Shown one piece after another: positions 23,822 to 34,638 of a stretch of 64,000 bases of DNA. A program made the translations under genes and the position numbers. The DNA is from Lactuca virosa (Eukaryota; Streptophyta; Magnoliopsida; Asterales; Asteraceae): contig CAKMRJ010003334.1 in NCBI GenBank assembly GCA_928212115.1, positions 33,361,474 through 33,425,473 of the forward strand, in the 5' to 3' direction. The first letter of the stretch is position 1. Every line of letters starts with the position of its first letter. The notes under the pieces are model-generated. The model saw nothing but the letters and a program-made list of their open reading frames with translations, was not told the DNA's origin and ran no database searches.

Positions 23822-24465
23822 TCACTTTTGAAGAAGGAATAAGTTGTTGACTCAGACGTTTTAGCCAAACTTTAGTCTAAATGCAAATAACTCTTCTCTA
23901 TGTATATAATTAGTTACTACCAAAGGGCCCGGTGTTATCAGTTGTTGTCCTTCTTATTCGAAGCCAAAGATTCAAGTCTTGTCTGGGATATAAGTGGAAT
24001 TAGCAATAGACTAGATTTGCTGGTTAAAAAAAAATATAACTAGTTATTTAAATTTTCTACTACCATCAAAATTATCAAACATTTTTTTAGAAAAATAGCA
24101 GTTTCGACAACAATAGCATGTTAAATCAACATCTTTAAGTGGTTTCAAATGTGAAATACTAAGGCAGTAAACCATCAACAAACGCTTAACCTCCATTAAT
24201 GAAATCAAGAAAAGAAAAACAAAACGGTTAGGTTTGAGTTCATAAATTCACAAGAACAATATCATTGACTTCGGGATTCACAAAAACATAAAATCATGAA
24301 TTCACAAAAACAATGGTCAATGTGAACCACCTACAAGTTTTCATTCCTAAATTCTCGTATAGTGCAATGGCAAGTTAGGGATCTGAATCTCATAAGTATG
24401 TTGTATGTAGTTCAATATGCTTAAACGAGAAGTTAACTAACAAAAAATACAACAATATTTTATTA

Positions 24466-24594
24466 GGGAAGTGATTCGTACACAATATATTTTTTCCATA
24501 CACAATAATATGCATTAAAAAGTCGTATAGTACAAACATATAAAGCCTAAATTGTTGTGTATAGAAAAAAAATGTTGTGTATAAATCGCTTCCC
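24466..24594. mobile_element. Mutator-like MITE (129 bp) with 9-bp duplication
   Basis: Ends GGGAAGTGATTCGTACACAA and TTGTGTATAAATCGCTTCCC pair as ~43-bp inverted arms. The identical 9-mer ATTTTATTA flanks both sides (24457-24465 and 24595-24603). A 9-bp duplication is the Mutator hallmark. Confidence 0.88.
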
Positions 24595-24603
24595 ATTTTA
24601 TTA

Positions 24604-25189
24604 TGGTGTTCCTAACAAGTGATTGATTAATTAATGATTTTGAAAATCTTAACTACTAGTGTAGATTATAAAGAATGGTTACCATGACATGTCATGTCAT
24701 ATTTATTTAAAAATTTTAATATGTAAATATTCAAATAAAATTTTAAAATTTCATTAATTGAAATTAAAAATGCATAACATAAATTTAAATACCTAAAAGC
24801 TTAAAAAATACCTAATATGAGATTAAAAGAAAACAATAACTAAGGCGGAGAGAGAGTGGTGTCAATGTTGTCACAGTCCACGTAAATGTCATCTAAGATT
24901 TGTCATAACACATCATATTTTTGCCATTTACACGTTGTAGGTTGTTATGTTTGTCATGCTAATTTTTTTAATTAATTAATATTAAAAATTAAAATTTCAA
25001 ACAAATTATTTTTATAAAACCTAAAATTTCATTAAACAATAAAATAAAATTACAACACACCAAAAAAAACACAGAATTTAAAATTACAAAACCTAGAAAT
25101 TCAAAACACGAAACATAGAAATTTAAATAACGACAACCTCTAGATATTATATTTTTTCATAACCTCTTCTTTGACTTTTAACGTCATTT
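24604..25189. other. AT-rich DNA, probably 3' part of the Harbinger-type element
   Basis: No gene is seen. On the minus strand the region follows the ORF1 pseudogene and includes GTGTTATGAC and CATTGACACCAC words that recall the 3' region of the 16150-16296 element. Confidence 0.4.
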
Positions 25190-26318
25190 CTTTTTCGCGT
25201 CCCGTAAGATTGCTAGTGTTTTTTTTTGTCAAGATTTTATGACACAATTTTTTTTTCTTTCTCTTGTGCGACCACCAAGTATTGCTCCAACGTCGACTTC
25301 AAGTTGTCCATTTTGGTTGTTAGATGATCGATGTCACCTGAACCACTTGTCGTAGCTTTTCCTTTTCGTTTCGTCTGTTCCTATGGGACGAGTGACTCTT
25401 GGAACCTCAAAAGGCTCCTCCTCATTGAGGTCCATCCCAACATGCACATCGGGCGATTGACTATGATTTGTTTCAGAAGTTTTGCTTATTTTAGAAGACC
25501 CATCCATGAACGTTTCCGAACTTTCGATATCTTGCCACTTTTTTGACATCTTCACGATATTCCACACATGAAGAAATTTGAAAGCTATCCATTTTTTACT
25601 CCGAAAAAGTGCTAGAGCATTTTGCAAAATTGATTCGTCATTTGCACCACTTTGTCATTGTCGTTTCACAGTAGAAAACACTACATTAAGCTCAAGCACA
25701 ATTTTTTTGACGTTTTCTCCACTTCGAGTAAATTTGATCATTTTTCCTGTAGTTTCCACGATTCATTTCCGCGAGAAAACGTCTAGTAATTTTCCGATAA
25801 AAAGTGGGTAAGTCTAAGTTTTTTCTGACCTTCAGATCTTCAAAAACATCTACCCACACACACGAGCTAACGTCGTTTCTTCCTCCGTGGTCTATGGTTG
25901 TGGAGCTGCCCTTCCTATTTTCTTAGGTTGTGATTGAATTGCTTTTGGCTCCAAATCCGTTTCCTGTACGACTTCGGGTTGTGATTGAGTTTGGAATTGG
26001 GTTTAAGTTTGGACTGGCGAGTCGAGAAGATGGTTAAATGGGTTGAAATCATTTTCCATTTGCGATTGGATTTGAGATGAGAAGTTCATTTGAGGTTGGT
26101 TTTGAAATTGTGGATGGTTTTGGAATTGTAGTTAGTTTTGGACTTGATATGGGTAGTAAGCACCACCATAGTGTAAATTGGGAGGTGAATAAATTAGGCC
26201 GATCACTTTGACTTTGGATGAAAGTAGGTGATGAATGTGATATTGGGTTTGTGTTTTGGGTGTTTATTTTGGTATTTTTTTTGGAGTTTTTTGGTTGGAA
26301 GAGGAAGTTATTTTTCAC
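25190..26318 (-). pseudogene. Harbinger-type ORF1 (Myb/NAM-associated) pseudogene
   Basis: The minus-strand reading starts at an ATG at 26318 with an Asn-rich leader (MKNNFLFQPKNSKKNT). It passes through several stops into a decayed Myb/trihelix-like region at about 25900-25650, then an open piece (25627-25334) with the block FKFLHVWNIVKMSKKWQD, the family's usual 'F-F-x-H-x-W-x-I-x-x-x-x-x-KW' motif, and VTRPIGTDETKRK before a stop. After a further break comes a coiled-coil EQYLVVAQEKEKK-like tail near 25270. This layout matches plant NAM-associated-domain proteins encoded by PIF/Harbinger elements. Multiple stops make it inactive. Confidence 0.7.
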
Positions 26319-26828
26319 AAAAATATGAGCTTTTGTGTGAAAATCTGAAGAATGTAATATGGTAACCAGTACCGAGTAGTATTTATATAGGGTTAAAAAG
26401 AGGGTAAAATTTTAAAAAAAATTGAAAAGAAAAATGGTGAAAAAAAGCTCAAAAAACAATAGCGAAGTTCAAAAATTCAAATACCTCATACACTCTCTCA
26501 TCGACTACTAAGCACCGAATTGCCACACCGAGCTTGGTTTGCCAAGTACATGGCCCGATGTTCACCGAGCACACGTCGGTTTTCGCCAAGTGAGGTCAAA
26601 GTCACTCCGTCGAGCCTAAAGGTTGTGGTAAATTTGGATTTTTGATTGTATGATTGTAATAAATTTAGATGATTGAAGGAAGGTGAGAAGGAACAATCCA
26701 GAGAAGAACATGTATGAGAAGTTGAGAAACCGATGGTGAAAACCATCATGGCTCTAAACAGCTTGATATTGGAGCCGACTCAATATTAGGATTGTTCATA
26801 AGCCTACATAGGTATAAATGAATAAAGA

Positions 26829-26831
<3 letters not shown>
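26319..26831. other. Intergenic, no gene seen
   Basis: CACCGAGCACACGTCGG-like words occur at 26550-26580. The minus-strand frame 26498-26749 has no recognisable protein features. Confidence 0.4.

Positions 26832-26902
<71 letters not shown>
26832..26902. repeat. (TA)n(GA)n compound microsatellite
   Basis: A TA run (26832-26884) passes directly into a GA run. Confidence 0.95.
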
Positions 26903-26903
<1 letters not shown>

Positions 26904-27194
26904 TTTTAATTAACAAAAACTAAAGAGAATATATGGCTTGGGGATAAGGGTGCAAAACTACAAACGAGTCAAACCGAGCCCGAGTCTGGGCAAGCTCGAC
27001 TCAGACTCGTTTAAGTTATAAGGGGATCGAGCTCGAGCTCGGCTCGATTCGAGCTTTATAGTACAGAGCTTGGCTCAAGCTCGTGATGAATTATACAAGC
27101 CCGACTCTTTTTTGTATCTGACGAGCCTAAATAAGCTTAAGTTTGATTCGAACTTTTTAAGAAGCTCGTTTACTAATATTTTAAATCCTTAATT

Positions 27195-27198
<4 letters not shown>

Positions 27199-27275
<77 letters not shown>
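27199..27275. repeat. (AT)n microsatellite
   Basis: An unbroken AT run next to the left end of the foldback element. Confidence 0.95.
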
Positions 27276-27278
<3 letters not shown>

Positions 27279-28501
27279 GTTCAATTGAGAAAAAAAAAGG
27301 TTGAGAATGAGGGAATCATTCTCAGTCACACATTTATATTTGCCGCAAAACACTTAGGCGTACCGGCGGAATAGGTAACGGACACACATGTGTTTTTCCA
27401 ACCAAACATGTTTCCTTAAAGTATGTTAATCATTACCTTAATATACACAAAAACATTTTTTTTTAAATGTTATTTTTATCGAAAATTTATTTTAAATATA
27501 TCAAAATTCATAACTTTTTAGTCTCTATAAATAGACATCCATATTGATATAGTTTTAAGATAAAATAAAAAAATTATTTTTTTAGAGTTTCAGCTATCGT
27601 TATTCATAAGTGAATAAAAACGCATCAGATTTTTATTACAGTACATTCGTTATTCACTTATGAATAAAACGCATGCTTAACTTTTTTTACAGTTTAAATA
27701 TCGTTTATATATAAATATAACACGTTATAAAGTTTTCTTACCTAAAATATTTTTTTTAAATCATCTTTCGTCACATGTTATATTTATATATGAATAAAAC
27801 GTGTATTAATTGTCGTTATTCATATATAAATAAGTAATATGTTAAAAAAAAGATGAAATGTTTTAAAAATTTGAACTACTTATTTATATAGGAATAACAA
27901 ATGAATTGTAACAAAATTATGATAAATGTATTATTCGTATATAAATATAATTTGTGAGGAAAGTCAATACACGTTTTATTCATATGTGAATATAACATGT
28001 GACGAAAGTTGATGTAAGCTATAAAAGACTTTATTATATGTTATATTTATATATGAATAATATTTAATCTGTAAAAGAAATTAATCATATTTTTTTTATT
28101 CATAAGTGAATAACAAATGTGTTATACTAAAAATATGATGCATTTTTATTCACTTATGAATAACGATAGCTGAAAATATAAAAATAAAAAAATTTATTTT
28201 ATCTTAAAACTATATCAGTATGGATGTCTATTTGTAGAGAATAAAAAATCATGAATTTTAGTATATTTAAAATCATTTTTCGATAAAAATAGTTTTTTAA
28301 AAATTAAAAAAACAAAAAAACTATGTTTTGTATATATTAAGGTAATGATTAACATAGTTTAAGATAACATGTTTTGTTGGAAAACACATCTGTATTCCTT
28401 TCCCATTTTCGCTGGTACCACGGAGGCTTTTGCGGCAAAAATAAATGAGTGACTGAGAATGATTTCCACATTCTCAACTTTTTTTATTTTCTCAATTGAA
28501 C
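27279..28501. mobile_element. 1.22-kb foldback element (Mutator-like) with long inverted arms
   Basis: The left end GTTCAATTGAGAAAA and right end TTTTCTCAATTGAAC are exact inverted repeats. The arms stay paired for ~350 bp: GGTTGAGAATG / CATTCTCAAC; TTTGCCGCAAAA / TTTTGCGGCAAA; GGTAATGATTAACATA-like words near 27425-27440 and 28340-28355; CTATCGTTATTCATAAG / CTTATGAATAACGATAG near 27595 and 28160. The centre holds many short palindromes such as TATTCACTTATGAATAA. There is no coding capacity. Confidence 0.85.
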
Positions 28502-28506
28502 TTACA

Positions 28507-28507
<1 letters not shown>

Positions 28508-28570
<63 letters not shown>

Positions 28571-28576
28571 ATATAC
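28508..28576. repeat. (CT)n(AT)n compound microsatellite
   Basis: A CT run (28508-28525) followed by an AT run, at the right edge of the foldback element. Confidence 0.95.
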
Positions 28577-28618
28577 TCGTTTAGGGTCGTGAGCCTAATC
28601 GAGCTTAGTGACACTTGC

Positions 28619-29035
28619 CTGTTTAATAAACAAGCTTACTATTAGGCTTGAGCTCGGCTCTCATTAAAATTGGTCTCCGGTCGAGCTTGTCGATCCCGAA
28701 TAGTTTGGTCTCCGGCCGAGCTTTTAACGTTTCGATCCCTTTAATAAACAAGCTTACTATTAGGCTTGAGCTCGGCTCTCATTAAAATTGGTGTCCGGTC
28801 GAGTTTTTAACGTGTCGATCCCGAATAGTTTGGTCTCCGGTCGAGCTTTTAACGTTTCGCTCCCGAACTTTTAACGTTTCGATCCCGAACTTTTTGGCTG
28901 CACCCCTAATTAGGGATGCTGAGGTTGACATTTAATTACTTTGGCCTAGGGCAGTGTCGATCCCGAATAGTTTGGCTGCACCCCTAATTAGGGATGCTGA
29001 GCTTGGCATTTAATTACTTTGGCCTAGGGCGGTGT
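28619..29035. repeat. Tandemly duplicated hAT-end sequence
   Basis: A ~118-bp unit beginning TTTAATAAACAAGCTTACTA occurs at about 28620 and 28739, with shorter CGATCCCGAATAGTTTGGTC-type units between and after. From 28893 a ~86-bp unit (TTTGGCTGCACCCCTAATTA ... GCCTAGGGC) is present twice. Both look like serial duplications at the right end of the hAT-like element. Confidence 0.85.
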
Positions 29036-29214
29036 ACATCCCCGTCGCATACAACGTGACAACAATGTAAAAGTGACTACTAATATTTAAACCTTTATTA
29101 TGTTTTTTTTGTCATAACCATTTACAGGAAACACCAAACTACCCAGAATTTTGCTATAAGTGGCAAGTTGTGATAAAAATGACTTCTTGTTACCGAAGAT
29201 ATGACTTTTACAGG

Positions 29215-29468
29215 GAAGAAATTAAATGCTGCTATTTATAGATTTGAAGTAAGTACGTATTATAATTGTTGCAAAAGTTATAGATTGCTGTATAATTAAT
29301 AGGCCGGTGAAATATTTGTTATAAGGAAGAAATTAAATGCTGCTATATATTTATAGATTTGAAGTACGTACGTATTATAATTGTTGCAAAAGTTATAGAT
29401 TGCTGTATAATTAATAGGCCGGTGAAATATTTGTTATAAGGAAGAAACTAAATGCTACTGTTAATAGA
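29215..29468. repeat. ~111-115-bp tandem repeat, 2.3 copies
   Basis: GAAGAAATTAAATGCTGC begins at 29215 and 29326, with a third partial copy at 29441 (GAAGAAACTAAATGCTAC). Copies 1 and 2 differ by a few small indels and substitutions. The Harbinger MITE at 29473 sits at the end of the third copy. Confidence 0.93.
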
Positions 29469-29472
29469 TTTA

Positions 29473-29953
29473 GAGCACCCGGTATCGGCCTCAACGAGAA
29501 GAAACAGGCTGAGGTGGCACGGCTCAACGCCGTCTTAACGAGGGGAACACCGCCCCCTAGCTCGTTGCATCTCGTCGGTTGAATCTCGTGGCCACGGAAA
29601 CGAATTGAAACGGAAAAAAAGAACCGTTGCTTATGACCATTTCGGAAAAAAAACATTAAAGGAAACATATTTATTTTCAAAAAGTTGGTGTTGCATCTTG
29701 TTGTCCATTTCCCCACTTGGTGTTATAACACCACTTGCTTGCCTATTTCCCCACTTGGTGTTATAACACCAAATGCTTATGTGGCATGTGAGGTGGCACA
29801 ACTTGATGTTGCATCTTGTTGCCCATTTCCCCACTTGGTGTTATAACACCACTTGTTTGCCAATTTTCCTACTTGGTGTTATAACTAAATGCTTATGTGG
29901 CATGTGAGGTGGCACAACTTGGTGTTGCACCTTGTTGCCCACACCCAATGCTC
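29473..29953. mobile_element. PIF/Harbinger-type MITE (481 bp) with TTA duplication
   Basis: The ends are TTA|GAGCACCCGGTATCGGC and GCCCACACCCAATGCTC|TTA. The inverted repeat is imperfect (GAGCA--GGT-T-GGC), and the 3-bp TTA duplication is exact (29470-29472, 29954-29956), as in PIF/Harbinger. The right half repeats the palindrome TGGTGTTATAACACCA twice and decayed forms of it. Confidence 0.85.
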
Positions 29954-30111
29954 TTAAAAAAAAATTGTTACAACTGATGCGGAAGTTACAGATCACGCGT
30001 TAATGGAAATGTGCCCCAATATAATAAATATAGCAACTTCGAGAAAGACTAGCTAGAATTAATCTGAAAATTTTAAATTAAACATGAAATATATATAGAA
30101 CTTGTACTTGA

Positions 30112-30117
30112 TTTATT
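30112..30117 (-). terminator. Candidate poly(A) signal of the oleosin gene
   Basis: AATAAA on the minus strand, ~140 bp after the stop codon, is a plausible poly(A) signal. Other AT-rich words nearby could serve instead. Confidence 0.4.
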
Positions 30118-30254
30118 ACATCAAACATAATACACACAAACACCGCATGAACACACACACAAAATCATTTAACCAAAAAGAAAAAAGCAATAAAAATAGA
30201 CATATAGCCGACACATGATCATAGGCATGAACATTATCTCCTTCACGAGAGAAC

Positions 30255-30722
30255 CTACAGATCAGCTCTCTGGTGGTGTCCCATTCCGGTGGCTTGCTCC
30301 GCCCTCCCCTTCATCTCCCGAGCTTTGTAGCCCAACTTATCCCTAGCCTGATCCAGTGAGTCAGCCCCTGGTGGGTGCCCACCAGTCGCGTACTTGTAAA
30401 TCCATGATAACACCGTCACCGCCGCCACTCCAAATCCTCCCGACGTCAAAAATCCAGTGGCCAGAAGAAACACGGTGATGGCAGCCGGGACAAGCACCGG
30501 ACTGAAGATCACAAGTAGCGGAGTGGCGATTGTCAGTGCGATAACAGTCCCGGCCAGTGTGAGACCGGAGAGAACCAGGAGTGAGCCACCGGCGGTGGCG
30601 GCCGTGGCTGCTTTGACTGCTTGGTGAGCCCGCGGAGAGGTGTTGGTGTACTGCTGCTGGTGCATTCCTCCTACTCCTCCTCCGACATGGTGTTGCGGAT
30701 TGTAGGTCTGATAATCTGTCAT
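30255..30722 (-). CDS. Oleosin (seed oil-body structural protein)
   Basis: A single-exon gene encodes 155 aa from ATG (30722) to TAG (30255). The polar Gln/His/Gly N-terminus (1-45) leads into an uninterrupted hydrophobic segment of about 70 residues (46-115). At its centre lies the diagnostic proline knot PLLVIFSPVLVP (residues 68-79: P-x5-S-P-x3-P). An amphipathic C-terminus (HPPGADSLDQARDKLGY..) follows. Oleosins coat seed and pollen oil bodies: the hydrophobic hairpin enters the triacylglycerol core and the ends lie on the surface, keeping droplets small. Codons are GC-rich compared with the AT-rich surroundings, usual for these genes. The upstream region holds ACGT and RY elements, which argues for embryo expression. 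The gene is intact, and the family call is very secure. Confidence 0.97.
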   Translation of the reverse strand: MTDYQTYNPQHHVGGGVGGMHQQQYTNTSPRAHQAVKAATAATAGGSLLVLSGLTLAGTVIALTIATPLLVIFSPVLVPAAITVFLLATGFLTSGGFGVAAVTVLSWIYKYATGGHPPGADSLDQARDKLGYKAREMKGRAEQATGMGHHQRADL

Positions 30723-30795
30723 TTTCCGACGGTGGATTGTTGAGATTTTTGGTAGGTTGATTGGGTTTGAGGTGGAAATATGAGAGCTCCGGGGG

Positions 30796-30909
30796 TTCTA
30801 TAAAGGGTGGAGAAGATGGTGATGGAGTGGCACGTGTTGAAAGAAGGGTGTCACGTGTTATGGGAACTGCTTGTCATGCAATGCTTGCATGCTGTGAGAA
30901 GGACACGTG
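30796..30909 (-). promoter_or_regulatory. Oleosin promoter: ACGT (ABRE/G-box) and RY element cluster
   Basis: Within ~190 bp of the ATG there are three CACGTG cores (30831-30836, 30852-30857, 30904-30909) and two RY motifs in opposite orientation (CATGCA at 30875-30880, TGCATG at 30886-30891). A weak TATA-like CTTTATAG (minus strand, about 30798-30805) lies on the gene side. ABRE/G-box plus RY is the known combination bound by bZIP factors and by B3 factors such as ABI3 and FUS3 in seed-storage promoters. Function here is inferred. Confidence 0.82.
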
Positions 30910-31119
30910 GTGTCTCGTGTCACATTTTAGTAAAATTTTGCTTGTAGGAAGTCATCAAAAGGATGAGGGGTGAAAGTTTAAATCTTGTATTCTTCGAGGG
31001 CCGTATCCTTTTCTTTTCTACTTTTTGTAACTTTCGAGGGTATGTGGAATTGTTTACAACTTATTTAAACAATATAATATATATAAAATATCTGCTGCTA
31101 ATATAGTAAGTTATAGTTT

Positions 31120-31494
31120 TGTTCTATGTTGTTTATATGGATCGGTATTTCTAGTTTTACTTTTAAAAATTGGCTAGGCTCGATTATGTAGTTTTCAATA
31201 GTTGTCTGTGTGGTTTATATTTGTTAAAGGGCTTTATAATCATTGACGGAGCTTGAACATTTGAGTCGGGGCTGAAAGTAAAATATATATAAAAATTGAA
31301 GAACAGGGGCCGTAGTCAAATTTTTTAGTTTTGGGTGTAATATGTAAAATCTTTAATAGTAATGGACTAGTTAAAAAAAAAATCTGTGGCCCCCCTCGCC
31401 CTTAAGAAGATCCGTCCATGTTTATAATGAATCTTTTTTTGGGAGCTGACCATGAAAGAAAATTTGTTTGGGTTAAATGGGAGTTGGTTTTGGC
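31120..31494 (+). pseudogene. L1-type LINE ORF2 fragment, part 1
   Basis: A decayed plus-strand reading passes through GLYLLK before a MITE (31241-31420) and resumes as FLGADHE and then WVKWELVLA at 31470-31494. This is the region of plant LINE ORF2 between the RT and the C-terminal zf-RVT domain ('FFWGG..W..W'). It continues exactly at 34752 after the hAT-like insertion. The upstream border is vague. Confidence 0.65.
31241..31420. mobile_element. hAT-type MITE (180 bp) in the LINE
   Basis: The ends CATTGACGGAGC and GATCCGTCCATG are inverted repeats. The 8-mer TTTATAAT flanks both sides (31233-31240, 31421-31428), the hAT signature. Removing it and one duplication restores the LINE reading across the join. 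Confidence 0.88.
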
Positions 31495-31553
31495 CACTGC
31501 TTTGAAAACCAGACCGAACCGGCCCGTTCAACCGGGAACTAGACTAGTTATTG

Positions 31554-32215
31554 CAGGGGCGGAGCTAGGATTTTAGGATAAAGGGGTCTTATATATTTAA
31601 AAAAAAATATTCAAATAACATAATCGACTTTGTAAAATTGAAAGAGACAATGAAAAAGAATAAATGGTATAAATAGAAACTACATCGATTTTTTTAAGAA
31701 TTCAATAATTATTTTTCTTTTTTCGTTTGAAAAAAAAAATCAATAATTATTTTCTTACACATGGTTTACCCTATTATTATAAGAATTAAGAAACTAATCA
31801 ACTAATCATAATATTATCATTAATTACAAATTATATTGCTAAAAAATATTAATTATAAGTAAAAAAATAACGTAAATATATATTAACTAGTAAAGTAAGA
31901 AATTATAAATTATTTTTTCTTGAACTTGAGTTTGTAAAAGAAAGTGAGGTGAATGTAATTTGCAATACAGTCCCTTTGCCAATTGCCGATGATTTTTAAC
32001 TGCCGTTAAATTGTAATGGATGTATATGTTATTGAATATGCAAATTATAATTGTCAAACCACAAAATTAAGGAAATTAGGCTAAGGGAGGCGCTGAGCTA
32101 GGGATTAGTTTTTATTTTGGGCTAAAAGTAATTAATAAAGTTGATAACTAATAGTATATAAGTAAAACGAAAAATGTTGGAAGGGACAACACACCTGGTA
32201 GTCCCTCCGCCCCTT
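31554..32215. mobile_element. Nested hAT-type element (662 bp)
   Basis: The ends CAGGGGCGGAGC and CTCCGCCCCTT are inverted, and the 8-bp duplication AGTTATTG is exact (31546-31553, 32216-32223). It lies inside the left part of the 3.25-kb element and is therefore younger than it. Confidence 0.87.
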
Positions 32216-32444
32216 AGTTATTGGTTTTGTAGACTCTAAAAACCACTGGTATGTCAAAATAATAGAAAACCATTGGTTTTATGTGAACCAAGGTTAACCC
32301 GGCCTAATTCAACCACCTATACAACCGGATTATTGAAAATATTTACTTCAAAAACAAAGAGCAGGGATTCCCTCTTATAAGAGACATCAAGTTTTATCTT
32401 CTTATGTACCATCAATGTGGGATAAAGTTACTAAACCCCACCAT

Positions 32445-32636
32445 TTTATTAAGCAACAAGTCTTTCTATTTCTTTAATCATACTGATATAGGATCAAAAT
32501 ACAAGTGATTTATTAAGCAACAAGTCTTATTTCTTTAATCATACTGATATGGGATCAAAATACAAGTGATTTATTAACCCACAAGTCTTTCTATTTTCTT
32601 TAATCATACTGATGTGTGGGATCAAAATACAAGTGA
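32445..32636. repeat. 61-64-bp tandem repeat, three copies
   Basis: Units starting TTTATTAAGCAACAAGTC begin at 32445, 32509 and 32570. Each contains CTTTAATCATACTGAT and ends GGATCAAAATACAAGTGA. Confidence 0.93.
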
Positions 32637-32754
32637 AGAAGCCATCTCAATCCTATATAATATAATAGGTGCGAAACTTTTTTGGTTTTGATTAATTTGT
32701 CTTGTTATAAGTACTATAGAATCAGGTTCTTTCGAGAACCAAAAGATTTGTAAG

Positions 32755-33136
32755 AACTTGCGAACTCATAATCAACTTATTATTTTTTTCAACACTAAAA
32801 ACACTAATCTTCTCCAAATGGTACGTCTAAGCCATATCTAGGCTCAAAAAAGATTTGATGATTTTATTTATTTATTTATTTGGTTTTTTGTATGACTGAT
32901 GATGAGCACAATCAACAGTCCATATGGATAAAGATTGTGCACATCCGCAGTTCATATGACTGTTGATTGTGCTCATCAGCAGTCCGTACAATCTGCTGAT
33001 TATACATACATGCAAAATTTAAAAAAAAAATTTGTCAACTTTTTTTTAGCCTAGATATGGTTTAGACGCAACAGTTGAAGAAGATTGATGTTTTTGGTAT
33101 TAAAAAATGATAAGTTGATTATGAGTTCGCAAGTTC
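32755..33136. repeat. Foldback with two nested inverted repeats
   Basis: The outer arms AACTTGCGAACTCATAATCA (32755) and its complement ending at 33136 pair for ~100 bp. The inner arms GATGAGCACAATCAACAGTC (32901-32926) pair with 32953-32977. It may be the core of an unclassified foldback MITE. Confidence 0.85.
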
Positions 33137-33139
33137 ACA

Positions 33140-34560
33140 CGTTTTTTTTAGTTCACCAATCATTTCGTGAAGGGCACAAACGTCAAACCCATTTACTTGG
33201 TCGTGAAGCGTTCGCACGCGGCGCACGTGCATGCAACGTAATACAAACTCGAGGGAATAATCATGTGCGACGAACGTCCATGAAACGTCATTTAAATGAG
33301 TTTTTCTTTTCTCTTTTATTTATTTTGATTTTTTTCTTTTTTTATTATTTTTTTTGTTTTTCATTAAAAAAAATTCAAATTTTTTTTTAAAATAGATATA
33401 TAATCGGTTTTAATGTTTTTAATTTTTTTCGTTTTTTTAAAAAAAACCTTTTTTTTTTTTTGGTTTTTTAATATCTTTACTACACACTTGAAGATAGTAG
33501 GGATTTTTTTAATTTTTTGATTTATTATTATTATTTTTAACTAAATATCAGTTTGAGTTTTTAATGTTTAACAATTATAAAATTTTAAATAAGAAGAATA
33601 TTAAGGATCATAATATTTTCCGTTCATATATATATTTTTTTGAATAATATTATTTTTGGATAAAAAAATGTTGAATCTTAGTATTTTGAATCATAACGAT
33701 ATTATGCATCATACATTTTTTGATCATATTAATTTGGATCAAAATATATTGAATTAAATAAAGTTTTTGTTCAATACAACATTTGGATCATTATATTTTT
33801 TTTAATCATTTAATTTTTAATCATAAAAATATAATAATTAAGGATCATTAAATATTTGAATCAAAATATTTTTAGATCATAACAAGTTAAGGATTATAAA
33901 CATATTGAATCATAATATTTTTGAATCATAAATATTTAGAATCATCTCTATTTGCATCATATTATGTTCAACATTTTTTTGAAAAACTTCTAATCTTTTA
34001 AAATAAAGTTTGGTATCTAAAACACCTTATTTTTACAAAAAAAACTTTTTACAAAGTCATTAGAATAGTGAGTAGAAGTATTCCTTAAATTGTTATAATT
34101 TTTGGAAAAAAAAATTGGGTTTTTTTATAAATATAAAAAAAATTTCAAATTTTCATGATTGTGCTCATTTTTTAGAGAAGAACTTTGGTTTTTGCAGACT
34201 TTTTTTTCAAAGAAAAAAAAAAGTTATGGCCGAAAAATTTAGCGGGTGAAAAAAAAACTCATCAACCAATAAGGGCTGGACACTTGTCAGTGGAGGCACG
34301 TGTCAGCTCCTGGAGAGGCCACATGGCCGAATTTTCATTTTCTTTTTTCTTTTAATCTTTTTGTTTTTGTCACTTATACCTCCAAACAATTAACCTTCCC
34401 CGAAAATTATCAAAATCTCGCAATTAATTACGAAAATGTCATATCATCTCGCGGGATTTTGACGATAAATAAAATCAAATCCTGACCATTTATTTTTTCA
34501 ATCTTAAGGCCAAAATTTGTCCTCGAGTTCCTACCATTTTTTGAGTTCCTACTTGATCCT
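33140..34560. other. Very AT-rich interior of the hAT-like element, no gene
   Basis: Long T and A runs and many GGATCAT/GAATCAT words (33600-33960) form a degenerate short-period repeat. The ORFs at 33085-33390 and 34300-34485 are not supported. Confidence 0.5.
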
Positions 34561-34561
34561 A

Positions 34562-34565
<4 letters not shown>

Positions 34566-34637
<72 letters not shown>

Positions 34638-34638
34638 A
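34566..34638. repeat. (AT)n microsatellite
   Basis: An AT run with two small breaks. Confidence 0.95.

Larger units (their letters stand above)
26944..28910. mobile_element. hAT-like element with GAGCTCG-rich subterminal repeats, split by a foldback element
   Basis: The left end TAAGGGTGCAAAAC and right end GGCTGCACCCCTAA form imperfect inverted ends (TAGGGGTGCA). Both subterminal regions are dense in GAGCTCG, GGCTCGA and GCTCGTTTA words (26960-27170 and 28575-28870), which is typical of abundant plant hAT-type elements. A foldback element and two AT runs occupy the middle. The target duplication is unclear. Confidence 0.6.

Noticed and set aside
30761..30973. 70-aa plus-strand ORF upstream of the oleosin
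   Set aside because: It overlaps the oleosin promoter elements and shows no protein features.
33085..33390. 101-aa ORF in the foldback region
   Set aside because: It ends in a poly-Phe run from T tracts and lies inside the hAT-like element.
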